This document shows positions 42,909-51,688 of a DNA stretch of 51,688 nt, in pieces. The stretch comes from Saprospirales bacterium. Its GTDB lineage: Bacteria; Bacteroidota; Bacteroidia; Chitinophagales; Saprospiraceae. Location of the stretch: assembly GCA_007695145.1 (NCBI GenBank), contig REEI01000051.1, forward strand, positions 1 through 51,688, written 5' to 3'. A program made the position numbers and the translations under genes. How positions within the stretch are numbered: position 1 is the first letter of the stretch; each line of letters starts with the position of its first letter. Under the pieces are notes generated by a model. It ran no database searches. It was not told the origin of the DNA and saw only the letters and a program-made list of their open reading frames with translations.

Positions 42909-43517
42909 ATGGAAAAGGTAACCATTGAGGCAAAACTCAGAGAAAAAGTAGGCAAAAACTCTTCTAAACAAGCGAGGAGAGAAAAAGCAGTTCCCTGCAT
43001 TATATACGGAGGTGAAAGCAACATTCCGGTTGTTTGCGATGCAAAAAGCTTTAAAAAACTGGTCTACACTCCAGAGTTTCGACTGGCGGAAGTAAATGTC
43101 AATGGCAGTGCGCACAAATGCATACTCAAAGATATACAATTCCATCCGGTATCAGATGAAATCGTTCATGCTGATTTCCTGAAGCTCGCTGATGGTGTAA
43201 ATATCAAAGTTCAGGTTCCCCTTAGAATAAAAGGTACCTCTCCGGGCGTAAAAGTAGGTGGTAAATTGATGCAATTATTGAGAAAAGTCAATATTAAAAC
43301 GACCCCCGAGCACCTGATTGACAAACTTTACATTGATATTTCTAGCCTAAAACTTGGAGCCTCGTTGAGGATAAAAGATATTGAAGTTCCCGAAGGCGTT
43401 CAAATAATGAACGCTTCAGGAATCCCAGTCGTTTCCGTTGAAGTACCAAGAGCACTTAAGTCGGCGGCGGCTAAAGAAGCTAAAGATGCTGCAGCGAAAG
43501 CAAAAGCTGCAAAATAA
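42909..43517 (+). CDS. rplY: Ribosomal protein bL25 (CTC form)
   Basis: A 202-residue bL25 of the long CTC/TL5 type. The N-terminal 5S rRNA-binding domain (about 1-90; KVTIEAKLREKVGKNSSKQA) is followed by the C-terminal TL5 domain (about 95-185) and an Ala/Lys-rich tail. It sits on the 5S rRNA in the large subunit. It has its own promoter 34 bases upstream and a terminator 30 bases downstream, so it is monocistronic. The peptidyl-tRNA hydrolase gene that often follows in other genomes is not here. Confidence 0.95.
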   Translation: MEKVTIEAKLREKVGKNSSKQARREKAVPCIIYGGESNIPVVCDAKSFKKLVYTPEFRLAEVNVNGSAHKCILKDIQFHPVSDEIVHADFLKLADGVNIKVQVPLRIKGTSPGVKVGGKLMQLLRKVNIKTTPEHLIDKLYIDISSLKLGASLRIKDIEVPEGVQIMNASGIPVVSVEVPRALKSAAAKEAKDAAAKAKAAK

Positions 43518-43547
43518 TTCTATTCTGGAATTAATCACACAAGTTTT

Positions 43548-43582
43548 AAAAGGCATGTATCCATTGGGTGCATGCCTTTTTT
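43548..43582 (+). terminator. Rho-independent terminator after rplY
   Basis: A 12-pair stem (AAAAGGCATGTA with TGCATGCCTTTT, one G-T) with a nine-base loop, ending in a run of six T. Confidence 0.85.
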
Positions 43583-43660
43583 ATTGAGAAATGCACCGCA
43601 AGTCGACATGGTCTAATCCTTCATAAATTAGTCTATTTCCAACTGAGAAAAAATTCCACA

Positions 43661-44437
43661 ATGAAAAACAATCTGAGAATCTCTCTCCTGCAATGGAGCC
43701 TCTACTGGCATCAGGCTGAAAAAAATTTGTGCAAATTCAAGCAGCTGGCCGATAATCATCCGGGATCTGATCTCTATGTGCTTCCAGAAATGTTCACTAC
43801 AGGCTTCACCATGAAACCAAAAGAAGTCGCAGAGCCAATGGATGGGCCGACCATTGAGGCCCTCCGCAAGTTATCTTCAGAAATGGGAGCATGGATTTTG
43901 GGAAGTGTGGTTATCCGGGTAGGGCAACAGCATTTTAATCGCATGATAGCATCCGGACCGGATGGCCAACTGCTTCATTATGACAAGCGTCATTTGTTTT
44001 CTTTTGCAGGAGAAAATCAGCACTACACTGCGGGAAACCAAAGACTAAGTCTGGAAATACAGGGTTGGCGGGTCAATCTCCAGATATGCTATGACCTCAG
44101 ATTTCCGGTATGGAGCAGAAATACCGATGGATCTCAGCTAATTATTTATGTAGCCAATTGGCCGGCAAGCAGATCTTCCGTATGGAAAAGTTTACTGAGC
44201 GCCCGGGCAATTGAAAATCAATGCTATGTTGCTGGTGTTAACCGCATTGGAGAGGATGCCAACCAACTTTCCTATTCCGGGGATACCCGTCTGATTGACT
44301 TCAATGGCACTCTTCTCATCGACCTGGGTCAGGATGAAGCCATTGGAACCACTTTGTTATCCGCTGAAGATCTCAACAGTTTCCGTTCAAAATTTCCCTT
44401 TCTAAAAGACAGAGACCAATTTAAATTCATTATTTGA
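43661..44437 (+). CDS. Nitrilase-family omega-amidase (YafV-like)
   Basis: A 258-residue carbon-nitrogen hydrolase. The Glu-Lys-Cys triad is complete: E43 (LPEMFTTGF), K109 (YDKRHLFSF) and C143 (QICYDLRFPVW). The LFSFAGENQHYTAG segment is typical of omega-amidases, which hydrolyse alpha-ketoglutaramate and alpha-ketosuccinamate, i.e. metabolite repair after glutamine transamination. I chose the ATG at 43661; the frame is open upstream into the rplY terminator, which cannot be coding. Cytoplasmic and on its own. Confidence 0.9.
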   Translation: MKNNLRISLLQWSLYWHQAEKNLCKFKQLADNHPGSDLYVLPEMFTTGFTMKPKEVAEPMDGPTIEALRKLSSEMGAWILGSVVIRVGQQHFNRMIASGPDGQLLHYDKRHLFSFAGENQHYTAGNQRLSLEIQGWRVNLQICYDLRFPVWSRNTDGSQLIIYVANWPASRSSVWKSLLSARAIENQCYVAGVNRIGEDANQLSYSGDTRLIDFNGTLLIDLGQDEAIGTTLLSAEDLNSFRSKFPFLKDRDQFKFII

Positions 44438-44639
44438 TAGCACCAGAGATGTCCTACTGATTTCCAGCACTGCAATACAAAAGGGTTCATGCTCTAAGAC
44501 TAAAGGCATTTACATATGATATGGTCTGAAGGACGGCGAAATTTGCACTTGCCCAATCCGCATAAATAATAGAAATTTCGAAGAACCCTATCTCTAATGG
44601 CACAATTTTTGAGGTATATACGCATTATAATAAACTATT

Positions 44640-45116
44640 ATGCGTAATATTTATCTCCTGTTCTTTTTCGGTCTCCTGGCGCTATTACTTTCGTCCTGCA
44701 GCAGTAGTTCAAATATGGTCTCTCCGCGCAATACTGCTGCCGAGCCCGAGGTGGTTAGCTTTGCAATATCAAAGGTGGGAAGTGCCTACAGATTTGGATC
44801 TGCAGGACCCAACCGATTTGATTGTTCCGGATTCACCTGGTATGTATACCATCAAAAAAGGAAAGACATCGGAAGAACGACTTCATGTCAGAGCAATGCA
44901 GGTCGCAGGATCAATGCGTCAAGAGCTGCTCCGGGTGACCTTATTTTTTTTGGAAAAGGGCGAAAGATGCAGCATGTTGGAATCGTGGTTTCAAATGAAA
45001 ATGGGAACCTCAGGATGGTCCATGCCAGCAGTAGCCGTGGAGTGATTGTGGAAAGTGTGAGCAATTCTCCCTATTGGTCAAGGCGGATTAAGTTCGCCGT
45101 TCGGCTTGATGCATGA
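44640..45116 (+). CDS. NlpC/P60 (C40) lipoprotein, cell wall hydrolase
   Basis: A 158-residue lipoprotein with lipobox LSSC (Cys20) and one NlpC/P60 domain. Catalytic Cys62 is in FDCSGF, His112 in QHVGIV and the third polar residue is His128 in VHASS. Such enzymes cut D-Glu to diamino acid bonds in peptidoglycan stem peptides, in growth or recycling. The form is minimal, like the E. coli Spr/MepS type. It is separated from adk by about 170 bases. Confidence 0.93.
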   Translation: MRNIYLLFFFGLLALLLSSCSSSSNMVSPRNTAAEPEVVSFAISKVGSAYRFGSAGPNRFDCSGFTWYVYHQKRKDIGRTTSCQSNAGRRINASRAAPGDLIFFGKGRKMQHVGIVVSNENGNLRMVHASSSRGVIVESVSNSPYWSRRIKFAVRLDA

Positions 45117-45287
45117 GGCTGGATACAAATAATTCATTAACTTCGCCCTCCGTTTTGAACAAGCTACTAAAAAAATATAAATCATTTTTGACTTGAGATA
45201 TCTCATTGGCAGTCTCAAAATCCGAAAGGAACATTCCCAAATTTCTGGTGATTGCTTTCAGGGAGATGTCATTTTAAAAAATTCTTG

Positions 45288-45860
45288 ATGAAAAACATAA
45301 TACTATTTGGTCCTCCGGGCTCAGGAAAAGGGACACAAGCCATTAAACTGGCCGTCAAATACAACCTTCTGCATATTTCCACCGGGGATATGTTTAGGGA
45401 GGAAATAAAAAATGAAACTCCCCTGGGCAATAAAGCCAGGGAGTATATGGATAAGGGAGAGCTGGTTCCTGATGAAATCACCATTGGGATGTTGAAAAAA
45501 AGAGTGGATTCTTCACAAAACTGCTCAGGAATCATTTTTGATGGTTTCCCACGGACCGAAGCGCAGGCCGAAGCCTTGGATACCATGCTCAGAGAATCGG
45601 GAAACCCCATAAAAGCTCTAATATTATTAGATGTAGATGATGAAGAAATCGTTCAGCGAATTCTCAAGAGGGCAGAGACTTCCGGTCGTCCGGACGACTC
45701 TAACGAGGAGATTATTAGAAACAGGATTGAAGTGTTTAATTCGGAAACAGCCCCCGTTTTCAGCCATTACAACAACAAGGGTCTCGCAAAGAAAATCAAG
45801 GGTGTTGGATCTATTGAAGATATCTTCAGACGTTTGTCAGTAGTAATGGACGAACTCTAA
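45288..45860 (+). CDS. adk: Adenylate kinase
   Basis: A 190-residue adenylate kinase that balances ATP, ADP and AMP. The P-loop GPPGSGKG is at 8-15, with STGDMFREE (AMP site), [10 protein letters not shown], and the [12 protein letters not shown] region as a short lid without zinc Cys residues, the short Bacteroidota type. I chose the ATG at 45288; an earlier in-frame codon at 45252 adds residues not found in the family. It starts the adk-obgE pair, with 19 bases to obgE. Confidence 0.95.
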   Translation: MKNIILFGPPGSGKGTQAIKLAVKYNLLHISTGDMFREEIKNETPLGNKAREYMDKGELVPDEITIGMLKKRVDSSQNCSGIIFDGFPRTEAQAEALDTMLRESGNPIKALILLDVDDEEIVQRILKRAETSGRPDDSNEEIIRNRIEVFNSETAPVFSHYNNKGLAKKIKGVGSIEDIFRRLSVVMDEL

Positions 45861-45879
45861 TTATACTTGCTTTAAAACT

Positions 45880-46875
45880 ATGGCTTCCGACAACTTCATA
45901 GATCATGTAAAGGTCAATTGCTTTTCCGGCAACGGTGGTGCGGGTTCCGTGCATTTCCGCAGGGAGAAGTTTGTACCCAGAGGTGGGCCGGACGGAGGCG
46001 ATGGCGGAAGGGGTGGCCACATCATCCTCAAGGGAAACAAGCAATTGTGGACCCTACTCCACATGCGATATAAGAGACATATAAAAGCCCCGCATGGAGA
46101 ACCGGGAGGTGGCCAGGGAAAAACCGGTGCAGATGGAGAGGATATCATCATCGAAGTTCCACTGGGCACTATTGCTAAAAACGATGAGACGGGTGAAGTG
46201 ATGCTCGAAATAACTGAAGACGGTGAAGAGAAAATCCTACTAGAGGGCGGCAAGGGAGGACTTGGCAATACACACTTCAAGAATTCTGTGAATCAGGCGC
46301 CACGGTACGCCCAGCCGGGTATACCCGGCATGGAAGCCCGAGTTGTGCTGGAATTGAAATTGCTCGCCGATGTGGGTCTTGTAGGTTTTCCCAATGCGGG
46401 TAAATCCACTCTACTTTCTGTTCTGTCGGCTGCAAAACCTAAAATCGCCAACTACGCTTTTACAACCCTAAAGCCCAATCTGGGGATGGTTTTTTACCGG
46501 GACATGAGGTCCTTTGTAATGGCTGATATACCAGGAATCATTGAAGGGGCGCATAAGGGAAAAGGCCTGGGCCTTCGCTTTTTAAGACATATAGAGAGAA
46601 ACTCACTGCTGCTTTTCCTGGTATCAGCTGAATCCGACAGCATTTCTAATGAGTATCACACTCTTTTGAAAGAATTGGAAAAGTACAATCCTGAACTACT
46701 GGACAAACCACGACTGTTGGTGATTTCAAAAGCAGACCTGATTGACGATGAGATAAAGGGTTGGATCAAAGGGGAATTGCCGGAAGAACTACCGCACCTT
46801 TTTATTTCATCCGTAGCACATCAGGGCCTTCAGGAATTAAAGGACAAAATCTGGGAGCTACTCCACCAGGAGTAA
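45880..46875 (+). CDS. obgE: GTPase Obg
   Basis: A 331-residue Obg GTPase with the glycine-rich N-domain (about 1-158; [20 protein letters not shown]) and the G domain: GFPNAGKST, then [17 protein letters not shown], and SKAD. It acts in 50S subunit maturation and the stringent response. The C-terminal OCT domain of some Gram-positive Obg proteins is absent. It follows adk by 19 bases, so both are probably one transcript, and it converges with the parAB operon. Confidence 0.96.
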   Translation: MASDNFIDHVKVNCFSGNGGAGSVHFRREKFVPRGGPDGGDGGRGGHIILKGNKQLWTLLHMRYKRHIKAPHGEPGGGQGKTGADGEDIIIEVPLGTIAKNDETGEVMLEITEDGEEKILLEGGKGGLGNTHFKNSVNQAPRYAQPGIPGMEARVVLELKLLADVGLVGFPNAGKSTLLSVLSAAKPKIANYAFTTLKPNLGMVFYRDMRSFVMADIPGIIEGAHKGKGLGLRFLRHIERNSLLLFLVSAESDSISNEYHTLLKELEKYNPELLDKPRLLVISKADLIDDEIKGWIKGELPEELPHLFISSVAHQGLQELKDKIWELLHQE

Positions 46876-46930
46876 TCCCTAAGGACTATAAGCTCCAAAT
46901 TTCTGAATGGAATGTAATTTCAAAGTCTGA

Positions 46931-47572
46931 CTAAAAAACCAATACCAAACCCAGGGTTGGGGTGGGATTAAATAGTCCTGGCACCACAGAGGGCTTTAGT
47001 TGAAAGCTCAGATCATCGTCAATATCAAATGTTGCGAGGTGAGCAGAAACAAAGGCATCTATGATATTGAACAAGTAAGTAACGCCCAATCCGATATAGG
47101 TGAGTTCCATGTCTTTCCTGTACCTGTCTCTGAAATTCCGGATTCCTCTCGCACTGGGGATAAGTCCTGCGAACTCATCTTCCTCCCCTGCCAATCTCAA
47201 TTCATACGCAGTCTGAAATCGGTTGTACTGATGGCGGTTAAAGTCCAGTGCATAAAGCAAACCTCCGGTAGCGCCGTAAATCACACTCAGTTTGAGATAG
47301 TCGCCATTGTAAACTTGTCCCGCTCCGGGAATAACTGCGGAGAGAATGACAGCTGTGCCCGGTTTGCGCTCCCTTTGTTGGTTGACTACAATATCATCCA
47401 GAAATCTTCCCTTCCACTGTCCTGGTCCATCATCTGTCGCTCTGACCATCTGTCCGGGATCTAGTGCCAGCGTATCCCGCGAACTATACTGCAAGCCGAC
47501 CACATCTGCCCGCATATCCAGGGCCAAAACGGCATTAAAAAGGCAAAAGAGTAGGCAGATTCGGACTTCCAC
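46931..47572 (-). CDS. DUF5683 domain protein
   Basis: A 213-residue exported protein with the DUF5683 core: AVILSAVIPGAGQVYNGDYL, followed by a hydrophobic YGATGGLLYALDF helix and a second membrane stretch ELTYIGLGVTYLFNIIDAFV. The start is a GTG at 47572 sharing one base with the TAG stop of parB, so translation is coupled. It is the standard third gene after parA and parB in Bacteroidota; its function is unknown. Here the operon ends with it, facing obgE. Confidence 0.87.
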   Translation of the reverse strand: MEVRICLLFCLFNAVLALDMRADVVGLQYSSRDTLALDPGQMVRATDDGPGQWKGRFLDDIVVNQQRERKPGTAVILSAVIPGAGQVYNGDYLKLSVIYGATGGLLYALDFNRHQYNRFQTAYELRLAGEEDEFAGLIPSARGIRNFRDRYRKDMELTYIGLGVTYLFNIIDAFVSAHLATFDIDDDLSFQLKPSVVPGLFNPTPTLGLVLVF

Positions 47573-48477
47573 TATATGATCTTGAAGTATTCCAATAGCT
47601 GATTGAGATGTTCTCTGTCGTCAAAGTGGATCACAATCTGTCCATCGCCCTTTTCCCTTTCCTTAATGTCTACTTTGGCACCAAATTTTTGCAGCAATTT
47701 ATCCTCCAGCATTTTTATCTGTGGAGTAGGGTGGCCGGATTTATCCTTTTTGGGGGAGACCGGTTTATCCTTTTTGGCATCCAATTGTCTGATCCATTGT
47801 TCTGTTGCTCTTACGGACATCCCCCTCTTTATGATCTTATCCAGCAGTTGCAACTGCTGATCAACATCCTTTAAGCCGGCAATTGATCTCGCATGGCCCA
47901 TGGATATCTCATTGGATTTAACTGCTTGCTGCACGGCCGGTGGCAGCTTTAACAACCTCAGATAATTGGTAACGGTGCTTCTTCTCTTGCTCACTCTTTC
48001 CGACAATCCCTCGTGGGTCAGGCTGCACTCATCCAATAAGCGATTCAGGGAAATAGCAATTTCCATAGGATTGAGGTCCGCCCTTTGAATATTTTCTATC
48101 AGCGCCATTTCCAGCATGGATTGGTCATTGGCAACGCGGATGTAAGCTGGAATTTCTTTCAATCCCGCTTCCATGGAAGCCCTCCATCTACGCTCACCCG
48201 ATATGATTTGATAGGCTTCATCATTTAAGCGCCTGAGCGTAATGGGTTGAATGATGCCATGCAATACGATGGAGTCCCTCAGCTCTGCAAGTTCTTCCTT
48301 TTTGAATTCCACCCTGGGCTGAAAAGGGTTTGCCTCAATGTATTCTACGGGCACCATAGCAATAGTACTGGACAACTCTTTGACGATTTTTTCCTGGGTA
48401 TCCGGGTCTTTAGTTTCTACTCCGGCAAGCAGGGCTCTGATTCCGAGTCCCAATTCCTTTTTTTTCATCTTAGCCAT
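47572..48477 (-). CDS. parB: Chromosome partitioning protein ParB
   Basis: A 301-residue ParB/Spo0J protein. It begins with the typical KKELGLGIRALL, followed by the CTP/ParB box (NPFQPRVEFKKEELAELRDSI, SGERRWRAS), the helix-turn-helix that binds parS (LTHEGLSERVSKRRSTVTNYLRLL) and a C-terminal dimer domain. It loads at parS and works with ParA in chromosome segregation. I chose the ATG at 48477; starts at 48501 and 48468 are also in frame. I could not find a parS site in the window. Confidence 0.94.
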   Translation of the reverse strand: MAKMKKKELGLGIRALLAGVETKDPDTQEKIVKELSSTIAMVPVEYIEANPFQPRVEFKKEELAELRDSIVLHGIIQPITLRRLNDEAYQIISGERRWRASMEAGLKEIPAYIRVANDQSMLEMALIENIQRADLNPMEIAISLNRLLDECSLTHEGLSERVSKRRSTVTNYLRLLKLPPAVQQAVKSNEISMGHARSIAGLKDVDQQLQLLDKIIKRGMSVRATEQWIRQLDAKKDKPVSPKKDKSGHPTPQIKMLEDKLLQKFGAKVDIKEREKGDGQIVIHFDDREHLNQLLEYFKII

Positions 48478-48504
48478 AAGCTTCAGTAGCGTTTCATTCA
48501 AAAA

Positions 48505-49287
48505 TTATCCCTGAGCGACCACATCTTTATTCCATTCGAGAAACTCTCTTGCCAAATTCAGGAAGTTGAACGCACCTTTGCTACCTGCATCGTATAAAAT
48601 GACAGGTTTATGTGCGCTGGGAGCTTCGCCTATTCTAGCATTTCGGTGAACAATGGTTTCGTAGACTCGTTCAGGGGCGTGGTCCCTAACCTCTTCGACT
48701 ACCACTTTGGCGAGTCTCAACCGCTGATCGTACATGCTGAGAACAATCCCCTCCACTTCCAGCCCCGGATTGACAGTAGACCTTACCAATTGAATAGTGT
48801 TTCTCAATTTTTGCAGACCTTCCAGAGCAAATATTTCACATTGAATAGGAATCAAAACACTGTCGGCAGCTGTAAGTGCATTGATCGTAATCAACCCAAG
48901 CGAAGGGAGGCAATCGATGAAAATGAATTCAAAGTCATCTCTTACCGCCTCAACCACATTTTTAAGGTAATACTCCCTTTGTAGTTTAGCAGCTAGCTCT
49001 AATTCGGCTCCAACTAAATCAATAGATGAGGGCAAAATATACAGGTTTTCCAATTCGGTTTGCAACAATGCCAATCGGGGCTCTGCCTCATTGATCAGAC
49101 AGTCATAAAGGCTGTATTCCACCATATCTTCAGTAATTCCCACCCCCGAAGTGGCATTGCACTGAGGATCAGCGTCAATGATGAGCACTCGGTGTTCCAA
49201 TGCAGCAAGACTGGCAGCAAGATTGATGGCAGTTGTGGTTTTCCCCACACCTCCCTTTTGATTGGCAATGGTTATTACTTTTCCCAT
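48505..49287 (-). CDS. parA: Chromosome partitioning ATPase ParA (Soj)
   Basis: A 260-residue ParA. The deviant Walker A motif KGGVGKTT is at 11-18, with the IIDADPQCNATSGVG switch and the FIFIDCLPSLG Walker B region. Length and features are those of chromosomal Soj: there is no N-terminal DNA-binding domain as in plasmid type Ia ParA. It is preceded by the UPF0173 gene (nine bases) and followed by parB, an operon commonly seen in Bacteroidota. Confidence 0.95.
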   Translation of the reverse strand: MGKVITIANQKGGVGKTTTAINLAASLAALEHRVLIIDADPQCNATSGVGITEDMVEYSLYDCLINEAEPRLALLQTELENLYILPSSIDLVGAELELAAKLQREYYLKNVVEAVRDDFEFIFIDCLPSLGLITINALTAADSVLIPIQCEIFALEGLQKLRNTIQLVRSTVNPGLEVEGIVLSMYDQRLRLAKVVVEEVRDHAPERVYETIVHRNARIGEAPSAHKPVILYDAGSKGAFNFLNLAREFLEWNKDVVAQG

Positions 49288-49296
49288 AAAAATTTA

Positions 49297-49980
49297 TCAA
49301 AGGGCTATTTCATCCCCTATGGCCGGCAAGCTTAAATTTTTGCCCTTTTTCTTAAATCTTTCAATAACTGCTTCCTTATCCTTGATCACAATATACCCAA
49401 AGGTATCGAAATGACATCCAATCACCCTATCGCACTCAATAAAGTCTGAAGCCAGTAATGCCTCATCCGGTCCCATGGTAAAATTATCTCCAATAGGCAG
49501 AATAGCCGCATCGAGTTTGCCGGAAACAATGGGTATCAATTTCATATCCATATGCAGGGCAGTATCTCCGGCAATATACAGTCGCTTTCCGGCCGACTCT
49601 ATGACAAATCCACCTGGATTACCTCCGTAAGTACCATCCGGCAGAACACTTGAATGAATAGCGTTGACGTACTTTAGCTTACCAAAATCAAAATTCCAGC
49701 TACCACCGTGGTTCATTCCATGCCCTGGTATCCCCTTTTCTTCATACCAACTTGAAATTTCAAAGTTAGAGACAATCTTTGCATTGGAGTTTTTGGCTAT
49801 GGTCTCAGCATCCAACACATGATCCTGATGTCCATGAGTCAATAGAACGTAATCGACCCTGATTGCATCCACATCTATATCTTTTGCCAGTTCATTGGCA
49901 CTGATAAAGGGATCCACTATGAGTTTTTTGCCGTTGGTTTCAATGAGAAAACAAGAATGGCCCAAATACTTTAACTTCAT
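49297..49980 (-). CDS. UPF0173 metal-dependent hydrolase (MBL fold)
   Basis: A 227-residue metallo-beta-lactamase-fold protein. It begins MKLKYLGHSCFLIET, the UPF0173 pattern, with the metal site THGHQDHVLD, a following His in HGMNHGG, and IAGDTALHMDM near the middle. UPF0173 proteins are cytosolic hydrolases of unknown substrate. It is the first gene of the parA-parB-DUF5683 operon, with a TAACTTTG -7 box 34 bases upstream. Confidence 0.92.
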   Translation of the reverse strand: MKLKYLGHSCFLIETNGKKLIVDPFISANELAKDIDVDAIRVDYVLLTHGHQDHVLDAETIAKNSNAKIVSNFEISSWYEEKGIPGHGMNHGGSWNFDFGKLKYVNAIHSSVLPDGTYGGNPGGFVIESAGKRLYIAGDTALHMDMKLIPIVSGKLDAAILPIGDNFTMGPDEALLASDFIECDRVIGCHFDTFGYIVIKDKEAVIERFKKKGKNLSLPAIGDEIAL

Positions 49981-50014
49981 CGTTCAATCTGTTTTGGTTC
50001 AAAAATTCGGACTG

Positions 50015-50022
50015 CAAAGTTA
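50015..50022 (-). promoter_or_regulatory. Candidate -7 box of the UPF0173-parAB operon
   Basis: TAACTTTG on the minus strand, matching TAnnTTTG, 34 bases upstream of the ATG at 49980. A -33 TTG is not well placed. Confidence 0.45.
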
Positions 50023-50085
50023 ACCCAATAAAGGGAGATAATGAAATGTCATTAATTAATATGCAGGAGATTAACAGTTGATAAG

Positions 50086-50117
50086 TTGTTTGGATTTTGA
50101 TTGAAAGGTTACATTTG
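50086..50117 (+). promoter_or_regulatory. Promoter of the two-TM protein gene
   Basis: TTG at 50086-50088 (21-base spacer) or TTTG at 50089-50092 (17-base spacer), then TACATTTG at 50110-50117. The leader to the ATG at 50163 would be about 38 bases, which rules out the alternative start at 50097. Confidence 0.6.
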
Positions 50118-50162
50118 AAAATAAGGGTTACATTAGCATTAACTTCTAAAAAGTATAAAACC

Positions 50163-50921
50163 ATGAGGAAAAAGATCTTACCATTGCGGAATCGCTTGAG
50201 GAAAAAACTAATCAGTCAGACGGATACCCCTATAATTGTTTACATCGCTGTTGTGATTGCCATTTTAATAGCACTTTCCCTCAGGAGGTTTCACGAAGAA
50301 CTCTCACTCAACCTCGTCTCCGAGCTTTTGGGGGCGGCCTTTATCATCTTTGTCGTCAATCTCTTGTTGGTCCGGTCAAAAAATAAGCGCTGGAAGGTTG
50401 TCAACAGTAGAATAGACTACCTGATTGGGCGAAATGTCAACCAAATTCGAGATAGCATAGCCACTTTTGCTTTTAATTTCAATCCCGAACTCTCTGAGAA
50501 AGATCCTCACCCCATTATCCTGGAGGCTATACGCAAACAAAGGGATGATCTATTTGAAGAGATGAAACAATTATCTGAAGATGAAATAGTAGGCCAGCTC
50601 TCAGATAAACTATTCACCGACGACCAATTGAAGTATTTTAGTCAGAGGGCTGATGACCTCTGGAGTATCCTCAATATGAAATACTCTGAATACCTTGCTC
50701 CTGAGTTGGTATCTCTCCTGATGGATCTCCACATTCAGATCAACGACCTCTGTGCTCACATCCGCTCTTTCAATAAATCTCGATGGTTTATTGAAGATAG
50801 TTTTTTCTATCAGGAAACTGGAAAGAAAGGTGCTGCATACAATGTGAGAGAAATTCTAAAGTTGGTTACCCGCTTAAAAGAGGAGGGATATTCAGAAGTG
50901 CCCAGATTAATTGGCAAATGA
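50163..50921 (+). CDS. Two-TM membrane protein of unknown function
   Basis: A 252-residue protein with a basic N-terminus (RKKILPLRNRLRKK), two predicted helices (about 24-42 and 54-71), and a cytoplasmic mainly helical domain of about 175 residues with charged segments (EAIRKQRDDLFEEMKQLSED) and a final LIGK. I do not recognise a family. Its start is set by a promoter ending at 50117. It diverges from the parAB operon and is followed by 0.77 kb without a gene. Confidence 0.7.
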   Translation: MRKKILPLRNRLRKKLISQTDTPIIVYIAVVIAILIALSLRRFHEELSLNLVSELLGAAFIIFVVNLLLVRSKNKRWKVVNSRIDYLIGRNVNQIRDSIATFAFNFNPELSEKDPHPIILEAIRKQRDDLFEEMKQLSEDEIVGQLSDKLFTDDQLKYFSQRADDLWSILNMKYSEYLAPELVSLLMDLHIQINDLCAHIRSFNKSRWFIEDSFFYQETGKKGAAYNVREILKLVTRLKEEGYSEVPRLIGK

Positions 50922-51688
50922 CCAAAGTTTAATGCATCCCTGGCTCAATGCAAGTCAATAGCCGCAAAAATCTAACCTCTGGATAGAACCCAATTAGATT
51001 GGCTCACCTGGAATTTTCACTAAAGATATCTGGAGTTTCTCAGTCAGTGATTTTGGCCTGGCCCGCTAGCAATTTGCTTTTGAGATTGTAAACGAACGGT
51101 ATCCATGCTGAAGCAGTTTTGAAGATATTTCCCTTTTAGCGATAGTCTATTGGCCCAAAATTGCTTCTTGCCTGCAGTACTAAAAGAGCGCATAGATTGT
51201 CTAACTTGTGACGGAAATTCACCTTTGATACCTCATGAAACGATAGGGTCCCCGATGTGTGATGCCACCTTAAATAAAGCTATATGATGGGCAAAAAGAA
51301 ATGGACTTCAAAGTGGTATTAAATGAATCGAATTAGGCTAATAAATAATAAGCTTGAATGATGATGGTTATCAAAGCAATCAATTGAATAATGGAAGCAA
51401 AGTTTAAGAGACATAACATTTTCGAATTTCAATAGCCCTTTCCCGGCCTTCAAGGATTTGGCGTTAAGAAAAATGGGTTCCACAACGTTAAGAAATTTGG
51501 TAGTGTCTGAAGGCGATAACAGTTCAACTACTGAACAAAACCTGTACCGAGAACTATCAACACCCATCAAACATGAGTCCAAATGCTACAAGCAGGGAAC
51601 TGTTAACGACTGAGTTTACCAAATTTTAGTTGGGGGAGCCATTTTTTAGCCAAATACTTGACAGCCTTGATTTTTTTGTTACTTTTTG
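50922..51688. other. Gene-poor right end
   Basis: 767 bases in which neither strand has a believable gene. An 87-codon minus-strand frame at 51319-51582 and several shorter frames show no known motifs. A dispersed repeat copy lies at 51210-51262. It may be a decayed gene or the 5' flank of something past the window edge. Confidence 0.5.
51210..51262. repeat. Dispersed repeat, copy 2
   Basis: Contains GAAATTC, ATACCTCATG and GATGTGTGAT in the same order and orientation as the copy at 14471-14515; the middle has diverged and one spacer is seven bases longer. Confidence 0.5.

Noticed and set aside
47572-50022. parS site near parAB
   Set aside because: I looked for the GTTTCACGTGAAAC-type palindrome around parAB and elsewhere in the window and found none.
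51319-51582. 87-codon minus-strand frame at the right end, considered as a transposase or gene remnant
   Set aside because: I could not match it to any transposase motif, and no inverted ends or target duplication were seen.

Overview
The window looks like a chromosomal segment of a Bacteroidota bacterium. The evidence is a secreted M36 protease with a C-terminal type IX secretion sorting domain, many Cys lipoproteins, promoters with the Bacteroidota TAnnTTTG -7 box, and Bacteroidota-type families (DUF5683, TRL-like, DUF4920, DUF1573, EF-G paralogue, the ParA-ParB-DUF5683 order). I cannot place it below phylum. No rRNA, tRNA, CRISPR array, intact insertion sequence or phage module is visible.

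Left part (1-10.6 kb): a GxxExxY protein among short ATCTGTG-type repeats, then small envelope genes (DUF4920 lipoprotein, ChaN-like lipoprotein, TRL-like lipoprotein, two unknown lipoproteins). A compact membrane operon follows, TM2, DUF2752, DUF4870-like and M48 protease, with overlapping or nearly overlapping genes. Next come a barrel-like protein, an unknown anchored protein and a TPR-class III adenylate cyclase with a palindrome inside its promoter.

Centre-left (10.7-22.4 kb): a Dna2-like nuclease-helicase and a DUF1573 protein, then a minus-strand TetR-TolC-HlyD-RND efflux operon that runs into pdxH.

Centre (22.5-31.3 kb): fatty acid hydroxylase, macro domain protein, then an overlapping set of cytochrome c lipoprotein, anmK and an extended SDR. 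An EF-G paralogue whose catalytic His is Leu follows, then a DUF389 membrane gene split by one in-frame TAG.

Centre-right (31.9-41.3 kb): the large secreted metalloprotease, a plus-strand group (rlmB-like methyltransferase, TraB/GumN-like lipoprotein, gamma carbonic anhydrase), a DMT exporter, and an NfeD-flotillin pair.

Right part (41.7-51.7 kb): housekeeping genes prs, rplY, an omega-amidase-type nitrilase, an NlpC/P60 lipoprotein, adk and obgE. These converge on a minus-strand operon of a UPF0173 hydrolase, ParA, ParB and DUF5683. The last gene is an unknown two-TM protein with a good promoter. The final 0.77 kb has no convincing gene but holds one copy of a dispersed repeat also found downstream of the DUF1573 gene.

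I did not find a clear novel defence or mobile system. The items most worth a second look are the TM2-DUF2752-DUF4870-M48 operon, the nonsense codon in DUF389, the hydrolysis-impaired-looking EF-G paralogue, the cyclase promoter palindrome, and the two repeat families.
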